Shown here piece by piece: positions 24,532 to 37,959 of a stretch of DNA of 64,000 nucleotides (position 1 is the stretch's first letter; each line of letters opens with the position of its first letter). The position numbers and the translations under genes are program-made. Origin of the DNA: Tillus elongatus (lineage: Eukaryota > Arthropoda > Insecta > Coleoptera > Cleridae); the NCBI GenBank assembly GCA_964006375.1, contig OZ023264.1:172396295-172460294 (forward strand). Direction: 5' to 3'. The notes under the pieces were generated by a model that saw only the letters and a program-made list of their open reading frames with translations, was not told where the DNA came from and searched no databases.

Positions 24532-25566
24532 TTAATACAAAGTATTACCTCCACGTTGAGTAATTACAGCTCTACATCTATTGCTCATAGACAAAATGAG
24601 ACTGTCAAGGTCTCCTTGTGGTAATCGTGCCCACTCTGCTGTCAGAAGCTCCTGGAATGTAAACGCATTGTTAATGTTACCCATATGTGGAGTAGTTATT
24701 CGTTTAAGCATATCCCAGACATGCTCGATTGGATTCAGGTCCGGGGATTGCGCTGTCCATGGTAAAACTTCAATTCCTGCGTTATCCAACCAGTTGGTGA
24801 CGATGCGTGCGGTATGTGGACGGGCATTATCATACATCAGGCGGAAGTTTTGATCAACAGAGCCTGCAAATGGATGCACGATGGGTTGAAGAATAGTATC
24901 CAGGAATAGCTGAGCTGTTAGGAAGCGATTTGGAAAAACGAGTTCAGTTCTGCCGCCAATAATTATTCCGCCCCATGCCATTATTGTACCACCTCTGTAT
25001 GTGTACACTTCCTGAATACGTCTTAAGCGTTTCGCATTTCCAGATCGTCTCCACACCCTTATTCGACGAGAATCCAGATGGAAACCAAACCTAGATTTGT
25101 CTGTGAATAAAACTGTAGCCCAGTTATCTGCAGTCCAATTCATATAATTTTGACACCAGTCCATTCTTTCAGCGTGATTGTCTCTGGAAATAAGTGGACA
25201 TCTGAGTGGACGTCTACTAGAGACGTTTACTTCGTGAAGACGATTTATTACAGTATCTAGGCTAATGGTCACATTATGCGCCCTTTGCAGAGTCGTAACC
25301 AATTCAGGTGCCGTAATTGTAGGCTGCCTTTTGGCAGTTAAACATAAAAATCTATCCTGACCTGCCGTCATAGAGCGTTCTTGTCGTGGATGTTGTTCGG
25401 CCGGACTGCCAGTTTCTCTAAAACGCCTCCATTCATAACTTATCACACTTTGGGAAACACCCATCCGCTCAGCTACTGCATTCTGTCGCATGTCCGCTTG
25501 AATAAAGCCTACCGCTCTATTCTTTTCGTCTAAAGCTAAATGTCGCCGTTCCATGGTAAAACACAA
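24532..25566 (-). CDS. Tc1-like transposase (DD34E), uninterrupted
   Basis: A complete 344-residue frame, the usual length for Tc1 transposases. Met5 ([11 protein letters not shown]) is a more likely start than Met1. Two helix-turn-helix segments are visible (about 14-55: [20 protein letters not shown]; and 75-115: [11 protein letters not shown]..). Catalytic acids are Asp156 (VLFTDKSRF), Asp246 ([10 protein letters not shown]) and Glu281 ([13 protein letters not shown]), with 34 residues between the last two. [10 protein letters not shown], the usual block between the acids, is present. It would cut and paste its element at TA sites, acting in the nucleus. No frameshift or stop: the only uninterrupted transposase in the window. 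A terminal repeat is visible at 25796-25829; the left one was not found, perhaps lost beside the (TA)n tract, so the copy may be immobile although its protein looks intact. Confidence 0.92.
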   Translation of the reverse strand: MCFTMERRHLALDEKNRAVGFIQADMRQNAVAERMGVSQSVISYEWRRFRETGSPAEQHPRQERSMTAGQDRFLCLTAKRQPTITAPELVTTLQRAHNVTISLDTVINRLHEVNVSSRRPLRCPLISRDNHAERMDWCQNYMNWTADNWATVLFTDKSRFGFHLDSRRIRVWRRSGNAKRLRRIQEVYTYRGGTIMAWGGIIIGGRTELVFPNRFLTAQLFLDTILQPIVHPFAGSVDQNFRLMYDNARPHTARIVTNWLDNAGIEVLPWTAQSPDLNPIEHVWDMLKRITTPHMGNINNAFTFQELLTAEWARLPQGDLDSLILSMSNRCRAVITQRGGNTLY

Positions 25567-25795
25567 TATTTTAAATGCAGCTACTAAACAATAACTGAGG
25601 AATAACTGAATTCGAAACTAAATTCACCGGTATATATGAAAATTCTACTTTTATCATATATCGGGTTTATTAATTTTGATATCATTTTAACTTTTTTGAA
25701 CAACAGTTGGTTTTATATTGAGTAATTGATTAAATACATACACGGTGAGTGCAATTTGAACGATTACAAAATCAATTTGTTTCCTTTTTTGTATT

Positions 25796-25829
25796 ATTTT
25801 AAAATATCCCTAGACTTTTCCGATGTGTG
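25796..25829 (-). repeat. Tc1 element terminal repeat (right end)
   Basis: Read outward-in on the minus strand, after a TA at 25830-25831: CACACATCGGAAAAGTCTAG, then GGATATTTT. A near copy is at 21223. TA target sites and CAC-type ends fit Tc1 elements. Confidence 0.65.
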
Positions 25830-26120
25830 TAGAATGCACAACAAATGAAAAATGGTGAAAACGTTAAGTGTTATTTGCTTTATAAACAGTTTTTGAGGCA
25901 GATTGTCTGTTTCGGTAGCGAATCTTCACAAAAATCGTTATGATTCTATTACTATATATTTTCTGGCAACTTAAAAAATTGTAATCGTGGAAACTGGTTT
26001 GCCCTGGTAAAACAAATATCTTTCTACACTCTCTCAAATCGAGCTTATCATCTTCCGACTTTCCTGGCATCTAAACTGTGACCCGCGCAATCGTTATTTA
26101 TCCTCTAAAATCAATAAAAC

Positions 26121-26424
26121 AAGTCTGGACGCAGCAAGTGCGTTATGCAAGTGAATTTTTTTTAAAATGATTTTCATAGCAAATATATAAAACCAAGCAG
26201 AAATCAATTTGATCACCGGTACAACCTATATAGAAGGAACAATGTACCATATTTTTCCAACTTCTTTGAAAATGTAAAAAAAATTTTCGAAAAGAACCTT
26301 AAAACATTTCCGAGAAAACTCGTTTCCTAGCTGACGAACCTTAGGTTGAAAGCAAATTGCGTTATTGAATTTTGAAACGTTTAATGAAAATTCGCTACTT
26401 AAAAGCATTTACTGCGTCTCGATC
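26121..26424 (+). mobile_element. ~305-bp inverted-end block (family A) of a TA-core element
   Basis: Starts tctggacgcagcaagtgcg and ends with a degraded inverse copy (tttactgcgtctcga). The interior (ggttacc..tataatctata, aaaatgtacaaa) matches the blocks at 31603, 35915, 46608 and 47007. Non-coding. Confidence 0.8.
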
Positions 26425-27098
26425 TTTTTTACAAACATACATCATATTTCGATGAAAAATGAAAAAATGCAATAAGGAATGTTCAAAAAAAATAGTAGAT
26501 ATCACCAACGACTTATGGGCCATCCTGTCGTTTTCAAAATAATTTTATAAGATGCAGCTCAAAACACCCTATAGGTAACGTATAAAATTTTTTCTACGTA
26601 TCTTGCATAATAACAATTATATTGAGCTTTACCGTAGAAATGCGTCACCCTGTATATATGTATACAGAAAGTAAACACGGATATGGATTATAGGGGGCCT
26701 AGTTTGCGCTCATTTGAAGAAATCTTTTTAGAATTGAAAAGCCGCGGTTTCCTCTGAACGAAATTTTTCTACAAAAAGTAGCTAAAAATTATAGACCGTT
26801 AAACCATAAATTTAACTAAAACTACTTCCAAAGTATCAGAGAAAGTGTCTATTTGACATGAATTTTCTGGACATATTTTATTAAAATGTAGGGTAATGAT
26901 GATTGAAACTGAAACTTAAGGGTTTGCAGAACACTCTTTACATAATCCGTATTTCTTTCAGATTCTTTGCCTAAATGTTGCCAATTTTGACGTTTCAAAT
27001 CGCGACTTTTTACGTTTTGAGGATTTTTTTTTTCTTTAAATGCCTCGAACTTTTTTGTCTTTAAACTTATAGACCTAAATTTTTGTAAATTGTTCACC

Positions 27099-27181
<83 letters not shown>

Positions 27182-27305
27182 CAACTGAGCCTGGATATAG
27201 GTTCTAGGGGGCCTAGTTCGCGCTCATTTGAAGATTTTTTTTCAAAATTCAAAAGCCGGGATGTCTTCGTTACTGAATTTTTTTGGAAGAAAATTCACTA
27301 AAACA
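26425..27305 (+). mobile_element. TA-core element body with (TA)n at 27102-27177
   Basis: Follows the inverted-end block in the order module B (acttatgggccatcctgt, ending caccctgtat at ~26657), a right-arm-like segment (26670-26800), module C (26800-27090), (TA)n and a terminal right arm (27180-27305) ending in the aaattcactaaaa palindrome. The left arm is missing. Non-coding. Confidence 0.7.
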
Positions 27306-28000
27306 AGCACTTGTGAAACCACGGGAAAAATCTACGACTGTATTAAATATGGAACGGTTTCACTAATTAGGGCAAGAACAAACAACCAGATATGTTATTC
27401 AAATTGTGTGTGTGTGTGTATGCGACTATGGCCAATCACCGACGCCAGGGAGCAGTTTCACCTCACTATCCTTGAAATATTGTCGAACCCTTACCTTTCT
27501 GTGAGGAGGGTAGGGATCTTTAACGTGCCCAACATCACATGGACACGGGACCGACGGATTTACGACACACCCCCCCCCCCCCCCCGAAGGGCGGAACGTG
27601 CAGACATTCAACTTGCTCAAATACAATGCCAGAACCTCGGTTGATGTTAATGTTACAGTATGTACTGAAAAAGTTAAAGGAAAACCCTGGGATCGAACCC
27701 AGTACCCTTCGGTTCAGAGGCACACGATCTTATCCCTGAACTACCGAGGCTCACTATTCAAATTGAATTAAGTGTTAAAACTTTCATCTCCTATTTGTCT
27801 GATTATTTTCTATACAAAAACTCGCTAAAAAAATTTATCGGAATAACAACAAACTAATTAGATAACGGTAAAGTGAAATGAGACTAAAAAAAGTGAAAAA
27901 AGTAAAGCCACTAACTAGGATTCGAACTCATCATGCAGAAGTCAACTGAATTTGATTCTCGGATTTACAGCGACTTAGACCACTGAGTTATACTAGTGAC
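27306..28000 (-). mobile_element. Second SINE-like unit (same family as 11930-12260), split by another SINE
   Basis: 27306-27406 and 27755-28000 together align with 11944-12255. The tRNA-like end is at 27905-27990 on the minus strand: A box AACTCAGTGGTCTAAG and B box AGTTCGAATCC. The unit abuts the TA-core palindrome exactly as in the other copy. Confidence 0.6.
27407..27754 (-). mobile_element. tRNA-derived SINE (family S), copy 1, with target duplication
   Basis: Head on the minus strand at ~27750: GAGCCTCGGTAGTTCAGGGA (A-box region), then B box GGTTCGATCCC. The conserved body includes a block containing gtgcccaacatcac and ggtcccgtgtcca. The 3' end is a (TG)n tail. Flanking TATTCAAATTG repeats at 27396-27406 and 27755-27765 are the target duplication. 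The related unit at 12029-12050 lacks the insertion. A C-homopolymer (~27570-27586) has expanded inside. Confidence 0.85.
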
Positions 28001-28004
28001 TAGT

Positions 28005-29440
28005 GATAATTCAATTTCCCGTTGAACCAGAATCTTCAGTTTTGATACATACTAAAACCTATATAAAAGAAGCGTGGGTACTAAATTTAAAAAATCACAT
28101 AATGAGCCTCACAAGCAACGAAATTTTTTTTTTTAGAAAACCATTTTTGCTATTTCGTGATCCTCCAAGCGACTAATAAGGAAAGATACCTGCCACGTTT
28201 ATAATTTGGCAGGTACATTCGTGTTGTAATGAAAAATTAAATTTCCGGTAAATTTGCAGATTAGGACCCACGGCTTTTTAGAAAAAAATCAGAAACATGC
28301 TTAAATCTCTTTTTGGATGCACAAACCACAAGAAATATTTCTTGCAAATAGACCGCAAGAAAGTCACGGGACCAGAAGTGAGTAGGGGTGTTTTGGCGGG
28401 GAAGAAAATAAAAAGCAAATGTGAGTAAAACAACAGCTTAGTTGGACCTCTGTAAGTTGGCTTTATCCCATTTTGCAGCTATACCTCCTTATATTTTGGT
28501 TTATTCCGCCCAGAACCCTTATATTGACCGCAGGTCCCGTAACTTTCTTGCGGGTTGTTCCCAAGAAACTTTTCTTGTTTACATTGTTCTTGCTTATGCA
28601 TCGAGGGTGGTTTTATGCATGCAGACGGGGAAGGGGAACCTCTGCGACAAAGTAGCGAACCAAGATTTTCAACTTATGTTTATATTGTTACCCAATTTCA
28701 TTTGTTTAAAATATTTTTCCAAAAATGAAATTTAGGTTGCCTTGTTTGTTAGTCTTACATAGAGAGCTACAATATTTCATCAGTTCCAAAAGGTGTGGAT
28801 TAAGCAACAGTAAATAAGTGTTGGAAAAAGGGTGCAGCAAACAGATTATGGTAGAGAGTTTTTGTAAAAATATTTGAAATCCGATAACTCAATTTCCTAT
28901 TAAGCTAGAATCTTCAATCTTGAACCATAATAACACCTATGTAAACGCAGTCTGAGTACTAAATTAAAGAAAAAAGAAAAATAACATAATTAGCTGCGCG
29001 GATAACTACAAGTTGGCTTTGAAAAACATTTTTTGTTGTTTGGTTTGCAAAAACTAGTTCGATTGGGTTGACTAAAACAAAACCTTTCGAGCAATTGAAA
29101 GGAAAAATACCTGCCATATTTATGATTTGGCTGGTACATTCGCTTTGTAAGTACCTAATAACATTTTTTCTAGAAAACTTTTGCGACTTTAATGAATTTT
29201 GTAACAAAATTATTTTAAAGATACTTGCAGTATTTACATATATCTCTACCAAACTATAATTTTCTAGCTCCATAGAAAATAGAAAATTACTCAAATAATC
29301 GCTAACTGGGACCTCTAAAACCGGTCTCCCAGGTCCATTTAAATTCAAAGAATTATTTTTAATAATATACCTTACTAATAGTGTACACTTTTTATGAAAA
29401 TTCACTACTATAATGCACTTGCTGTGTCCAGAACATTTTT
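28005..29440 (+). repeat. Dispersed repeat D (copy 2) plus a partial third copy
   Basis: 28432-29440 aligns with 19350-20065 and carries an extra ~270 bp at about 28980-29250. A partial copy (aactcaatttcc.., gaatcttcag, aaaacctatat) is at 28005-28140. The right end (atgaaaattcactactataa, then tgcacttgctgtgtccag) is the family-A terminus. Short frames in it have no recognisable motif. Confidence 0.6.
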
Positions 29441-29554
29441 TTATAGTTATGGACAATAATTGATATACTCCACACTGTAGAAAGGTTTCACCAAGTATGG
29501 GCAACAACAATCAACGCCTTGATTGTTTTTTTCATTGATTAATTAGCATTTTAG

Positions 29555-31075
<1,521 letters not shown>

Positions 31076-31919
31076 GGCATTTAAAGATTAATAAATTGGT
31101 GTTTTCCTCAAAACGTCAAAGTTGCGATTTAAAACGTCAAAATCGGCAACATTTAGGCAAATAACTTGAATCTAATACGGGCTATGGAAATTAAATGTCT
31201 CAAGAAGGATGTTTTATAAAGCCTGAAGTCTTAGTTTCAACCGTCATTGTCCTTCATTTTACTAAAATGTTTTCAGAAAATTCATTTCAAATAGACCCTT
31301 TCTCTGTAGTCTTAGCTATAGAGTTTATCGTTTAATGGTATATAATTTTTGTCGAATTTTCGCAAAAAATCAATAAAGCTCAATATATCCGTTATTATAC
31401 AAGATATGAAAAAAATCTTAATACATTATTTATAGGGTGTCTTGAGCTACATCTTAAAAAAATATTTCTGCAATCACAGGATGGCCCATAAGTCGTTGGT
31501 GATACAAATTGTTTTTTTTTTTAAATCAAACACGCCTTATGTTATTGCATTTTTGCATTTTCCATCGAAATATAATGCATGTTTGTAAGAAAAGAAATTC
31601 TGGATGCAGCAAGTGCGTTATGGTAGCGAATTTTGATCAAATGCTTCATATTTTATTAGCCCAATTTGCTTTTAACCTATAAGGTTTACCAAGAAACCAG
31701 TTTTTCCGAGAACACTTTAAGTTTACTTTTGGAAATTTTTGTACATTTTCACACATTAAAGTTATTTTTATGAAACATGGCACATTGTTTTTACTATATA
31801 GGTTATACTGGTAACCAAAATTGATGCCTTCTTTCTTAAATAAAAAAAACACACATATTTGAAATAAAAACATTTTAATGAAAATTCACTACCATAACGC
31901 ACTTGCTGCGTCCAGAGTT
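31076..31919 (-). mobile_element. TA-core element, minus orientation, without (TA)n
   Basis: From the junction with the previous element the order on plus is module C reversed (31080-31370), module B reversed (ctcaatatatccgtt.., gatggcccataagtcgttgg at ~31480), then a family-A block (31603-31919) with both inverted ends (tggatgcagcaagtgcgtta and its inverse at 31880-31917). The left and right arms are missing. The two elements form a tail-to-tail pair. Confidence 0.7.
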
Positions 31920-32571
31920 TTTATTTAAACGATAGTTATAAAGTTTTACAAATAAAACTGTTTTATCCTGACGGAGTCCTCGAGCTATTCGAAAGAGAGT
32001 AATGGAAATTAGCCATTACTCAATGGCTGGTACAATTGATAGGGCAAAGTACAAGGTTCTATTCCATTTAACTTGCAGACATGGTAAATCCGTTGGCAGA
32101 GGCTAATCTGCATAATGGCTTGTGAATATTGCCGGTGCTGCCACCACAGAGAACACGGGACTTCTGCAACCCAACCAATAAATTATATCAGATGTCAAAA
32201 TGCGGCATCGCCTTTCACGCCAACAACCGCTCCTTGCATGGAATATTTCTCTGGAAATATTTCAATTATTCACCGACCCCGTAAATAAATCCTTTCTACG
32301 GCGTTCTAGCACACTAATTGAATTATTAATTAGAAAATAGAAAATTTGACTAATTAGACGGTAAGTGCGTAGCGGAAACCCAGAACGTGTCGTCGAGTGT
32401 TTGACGAGCTGTTCCAGAATGTTCAAAGGTTTGTCGACTAGTGAAGTTACTAAGAGTTTACAAGCCCCTGCGGAAAAGACTTGGCAATAAAATAGAGGAA
32501 GCGTTTATGAGTCGAATTGAGCGTCATATTAAACACACCGTTTTACAGATGTTACGAATGTTATTTATTAT

Positions 32572-32574
<3 letters not shown>
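31920..32574. other. Apparently unique host-like DNA
   Basis: Higher GC than its surroundings and no shared repeat. No convincing exon found. The frame near 32441-32560 has no recognisable motif. Confidence 0.35.
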
Positions 32575-32649
<75 letters not shown>

Positions 32650-32670
32650 CAAGGCCGCAAGGAGACAACC

Positions 32671-32709
32671 GCATACACGTGTTTCAAGCTTATTAGCTAT
32701 CATCAGTAC
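32671..32709 (-). ncRNA. Hammerhead ribozyme-like motif (left arm of foldback)
   Basis: The reverse strand reads CTGATGATAGCTAATAAGCT then TGAAACACGTGTATGC. CUGAUGA, a 4-bp AGCT/AGCT stem II and GAAAC are all intact; ACAC/GUGU can form stem III, with A before the cleavage point. Confidence 0.65.
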
Positions 32710-32802
32710 GGTATAGCAAATGTGCACTGGTTGCCTGTTGTGACTCCATGTATATTACCTTCTTCATCCAGAGTGTTCCCATCATTACCTGGCTATACCT
32801 TA

Positions 32803-32838
32803 CTGATGATAGCTAATAAGCTTGAAACACGTGTATGC
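32803..32838 (+). ncRNA. Hammerhead ribozyme-like motif (right arm of foldback)
   Basis: Identical core to the left-arm motif, on the plus strand: CTGATGA at 32803-32809, GAAAC at 32824-32828, ACAC/GTGT at 32827-32834. A transcript through both arms would carry one ribozyme sense and one antisense. Confidence 0.65.
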
Positions 32839-32876
32839 GGTTGTCACCTTACGGCCTTGCCCTTATCCTTTCTCCT

Positions 32877-32950
<74 letters not shown>

Positions 32951-33234
32951 TTAATTTGTGTATTTACCTATTTTATTAGTGGATTTTCATCAGAAAAATG
33001 CACTACTAAAAAGTATCATGGTGGCTTTGTATAAAGGTAAAGGAAACATAAGTGAATGCAAATTATAGAGTGATAAGTTTTTAAGTATTGTGGGGGAGCC
33101 ATTTGAAAAAATACAGATAAAACGAGAGCTGACTATATTTGCGTGTCAAAGAGCACTGCCAGGGGAGCCATTAAGTCCTGAGTCAGAAACCAACACAAGG
33201 TGTACTGGGCGGACTGTTCAGGGCTCAGACATGG

Positions 33235-33662
33235 GAAGTCAATAATTGACGGACCCAGTTCAAAGAGAGCTGTGGAGCTGCTAAATCTTAGAAGAGGTCA
33301 GCTTCAGAAACACAACAGGTCTCTTGACGGGACACATGGCGGTCAAGAAACACCTGCATAAAATGGGGCGGTTCGAAGAGGACCTCGCATGCAGACTCTG
33401 CGCCGAGGGGAAGGAATCAGCCCAGCACATCTTGTGCGAGTGTAAAGCTCTGGACCGCAAAAGACAACTGATCTACCGTCAATCTAGACCGGAGACAGAG
33501 CACTATAAAACTTCACCCTACCAATCGCTGTGCAGACTAGTCCAAGGCACAGTGATTTTGGAATGGGTGGAGTAAGACTAAGGGTATGCACAATCAACCA
33601 AAGGTTGCAGTGCTATCGGGGCGGCAAGGCCGCGGACGAGCCCTGAGGGGACAAAAAAAAGG
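33235..33662 (+). pseudogene. Non-LTR retrotransposon C-terminus (RNase H-like/zinc region) with 3' tail
   Basis: GPSSKRAVELLNLRRGQLQ, then a frameshift at about 33310, then TGLLTGHMAVKKHLHKMGR, then a CCHC-like block DLACRLCAEGKESAQHILCE (C..C....H....C). This is the typical end of jockey/I-superclade pol proteins. The frame stops at 33575. A GC-rich 3' untranslated stretch (cgggcggcaaggccgcgg-type) follows and ends in an A-run near 33652-33660. No RT domain upstream: 5'-truncated. Confidence 0.8.
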
Positions 33663-33689
33663 GGAAATATTTTAAATGTCCAGTGTGGG

Positions 33690-34333
33690 TTCGTGACAAG
33701 AAGACGATGTACTGACCGACTATTCTAACTTCAACAGGTAGTTCAGAATTGCTGAAATATGGAAAAGAAAGTATGTTAATTATCAAAAGAGTTTACTGGA
33801 GAATATAACTTCAAGTCATCGTCAAAGAGCAAATGTTCGTAGGGCAAAAAGAAGCTCAAGTCGTTAGTAAATAAAAGAAATAATAATTAATGCCCAAGTT
33901 TGACCCCCGAGGAACACCGGATGTAGCAATTAATTCAGTTGACTTACAGCTATTATAAAAAACATATTACATATGATTACAGGTATGATTTTAATAAACA
34001 CAAGAGTCGTTGTGTGCAACCATAAACTTACAGTTTTTGAATGAACAACCAATGATGGATTCGGCCATTCGGTGAAAAATACATGCATATGACGTCGACT
34101 TAACCTTTATTATGTATGACATTGGAAATATATTCCGTCATACAGATGATATTTGTTATAGTTGATTGCCCTGAAACAAAGCAATGCTGAGACCTGGAAA
34201 TGTAAACTCCTCACAAGCGAACAAATGTGACCATATAAGCAAATTTTAAAAATCTTTGACAAAGTTGACAACACAGCTATAGGACGATAATTTCAGATTC
34301 GTCGCACATTAGCACGAAACAAATTTTGGCTTT
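33690..34333 (-). pseudogene. Non-LTR reverse transcriptase fragment, central part
   Basis: Reading down from 34333 in shifting frames: KAKIC, NYRPIAVLSTLSKIF, then a degraded palm with ISNVI..NKG and KSTELIATSGVPRGSNLG (the PQGS-type motif), then a DDDLKLYSPVNS-like block near 33800 (the YADD site). It continues the fragment at 36239-36520: the reading is split by a TA-core element at 34334-36238. Many lesions. Confidence 0.65.
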
Positions 34334-36238
<1,905 letters not shown>

Positions 36239-36520
36239 AACCGAACCTGTAGAGATTGATAAGTCTATAATTGTATGGAGCGGAAAGCTAAAAGCGTGAA
36301 TAAAATCCTTTAGCAGAAAATGTGGTAACATATCGGGAAATTGTCATGCAACTTTTTGGAGGCCCCTACTATATCCTCTGGTGTAAAAGAGGGGATATCA
36401 ATTTGAGTATTTGATAGAATAATATAGATGCTGTTGAAATACGTAGCTTAAACTATTTGAATGGCATCACCTATTTCCCCCCACAGCTGTTAATAATAGC
36501 TGTGGGTATGCAACTGTTAC
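36239..36520 (-). pseudogene. Non-LTR reverse transcriptase fragment, N-terminal part of RT
   Basis: Minus-strand reading, with frameshifts, gives PLFYTRGYSRGLQKVA, then FPDMLPHFLLKDFIHAFSFP and LSISTGSVPDL, ending at a mutated W(stop)K. This is the segment that precedes the NYRPI motif in jockey-like reverse transcriptases. NYRPI itself is found at 34.3 kb, beyond the TA-core insertion. Confidence 0.65.
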
Positions 36521-36529
36521 GTTTCTTAT

Positions 36530-36974
36530 TTTTAGTGAATTTTCGTAGAAAAAATTCACTAATGGGGAGATCCCGACTTTAAATTTTCAAAAATTTTTTG
36601 CAAATGAGCGCGAACTAAGACCCCTAGAACCCATATGTATCACACCGATAACCCAAAAAATCATGGGCGGATCTTGATAAAATTTGGCATGTACGTTCCT
36701 TTTGTGAATGGCTTGGATAAGTTCGTTAGACACGAAAATCTGACGGGGTTTTCCAGCAAAATATTGAGTTTTCATTTGAAAAAAATATATCTCTAAAACT
36801 AAAAGAGCTATGATAACTAAATTTGGTAGCTAGGTTTATGATATAAAAGAAAAATTATACGCCAAAATTCAGATTTATATGTTACAAGAAAAAAAAGTTA
36901 GAATAAAATATTTTGTGCCAGATCATTTCTATGAAAATTCGCTACCATAACGCATTTGCTGCGTCCAGACTTTT
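36530..36974 (-). mobile_element. Compact TA-core element, 445 bp, without (TA)n
   Basis: On plus: the palindromic end (ttagtgaattttcgtagaaa, complement to 36564), right arm, then aacccatatgtatcacacc in place of the (TA)n tract, left arm (ttcgttagacacgaaaatct), the variant interior (ttttgtgccagatc) and terminus ccataacgcatttgctgcgt to 36974. It shows the minimal set of parts. Confidence 0.75.
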
Positions 36975-37267
36975 TATATATGTCCACATTTGCTTAGGAC
37001 CCGTATAAATTGTAGCTTGCATCTTTATAAGTAGTCTTTGTAATCAATTTTGTTCTTATTATAATTAATGCAGGTAAATGCCTAAAATCATTTGAGTAAA
37101 CCAAGTTTTTGTTTTTCTTAAATTTATCTCATAGAAATGCCTTTTGTTTCATACCAGATATTATGTCTTGCGTAAACCAGGCAGGGTAATAATGCTATGT
37201 TTTATGTGGCGGAACTCATAAATCAAAAATTGTACAAAGTTTATTATAAAAGGCCCCACAAACTGCA

Positions 37268-37935
37268 TTGACTTCTGAAAAATTATTTAAGAAGCACCAA
37301 TTTAAAATTATACAACTTTTATTCACTGCTCAGAGGAAAGTTCTGGGAAAACGTGGTGGCAAGAAATTCACCGGTGATGAAATACAAAGTAGAGTAAATG
37401 CAGACAGAAATGTGCTGGGAGCTATTATCACTGTAGATAAGAGTGAATGCATATCTAATGAGGAAAAGGTAGTCGTACATAACAGCGTGCTGGTAGCGCT
37501 TGTTGTATATGGGTCCGAAATCTCGGTGTGTCAGGTCAAATATGAAAAGAAATTGAATGCTGTTAGAATGGACTACTTGAGACGAGTGACGAGTAAATCG
37601 AGGGAAGACAGAGAAAGAAATGAATCGATTTTTAGCGAATGTAACGTAAGAAAGTCTATTGAAAGAAAGTAAGTATGAGAGCAGTGGGCTTAGATGGTTT
37701 GGACACATAGAAGAAATGGATAATGATATGGGAAGTAGAATTTATATGTATATGTAGAATTTATATGTAAAATGTAAGAGAGGACTTCGAAGACCCAGGG
37801 GAGCTTGGTCGGATGTTGTGTTAAAGAAAAAAGCGTTCAGAAACCTACATAAAAGGAGAGTGTGTATGCCTAGATCTATAAATATAGAGGAAGCGGAAAT
37901 AGCTTATCAGGACAAATGTGCACGAAAAACCATCA
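37268..37935 (+). pseudogene. RTE/BovB-like non-LTR element, C-terminal fragment
   Basis: A 134-residue frame with DKSECISNEEKVVVHNSVLV, VYGSEISV and KKLNAVRMDYLRRVT..SREDRERNE. It continues after a frameshift as LRWFGHIEEMDND and, after a stop, KRGLRRPRGAWSDVV. The succession YGSE.W, L.A.EM..LRR, R.D..RN, RW.GH..RM and GRP...W is the characteristic tail of RTE-like reverse transcriptases in arthropods. The palm is missing. It ends near 37935, where an R1-like fragment begins. Confidence 0.75.
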
Positions 37936-37959
37936 TTAGTAAATAGCATAGGCTATGTC

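Larger units (their letters stand above)
32575..32950. mobile_element. PLE-derived foldback between two (TA)n tracts, with two opposed hammerheads
   Basis: (TA)n (32575-32646) is followed by a left arm (32647-32717) that is the reverse complement of 32794-32866 with a few mismatches. A ~76-base spacer separates the arms, and a second (TA)n runs 32879-32950. Each arm holds a hammerhead-like motif: minus strand in the left, plus strand in the right. The outer segment ttatcctttctccttgta is shared with 12.95-13.02 kb. Confidence 0.8.

Noticed and set aside
24532..25566. Domesticated host gene of transposase origin
   Set aside because: An element end with TA flank and a full DD34E triad are present; nothing suggests host exons or fusion. 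An ordinary Tc1 copy is simpler.
27426..27739. Short proline- or glycine-rich frames (PPPPP, GGGGG)
   Set aside because: They are translations of the homopolymer inside SINE copy 1.
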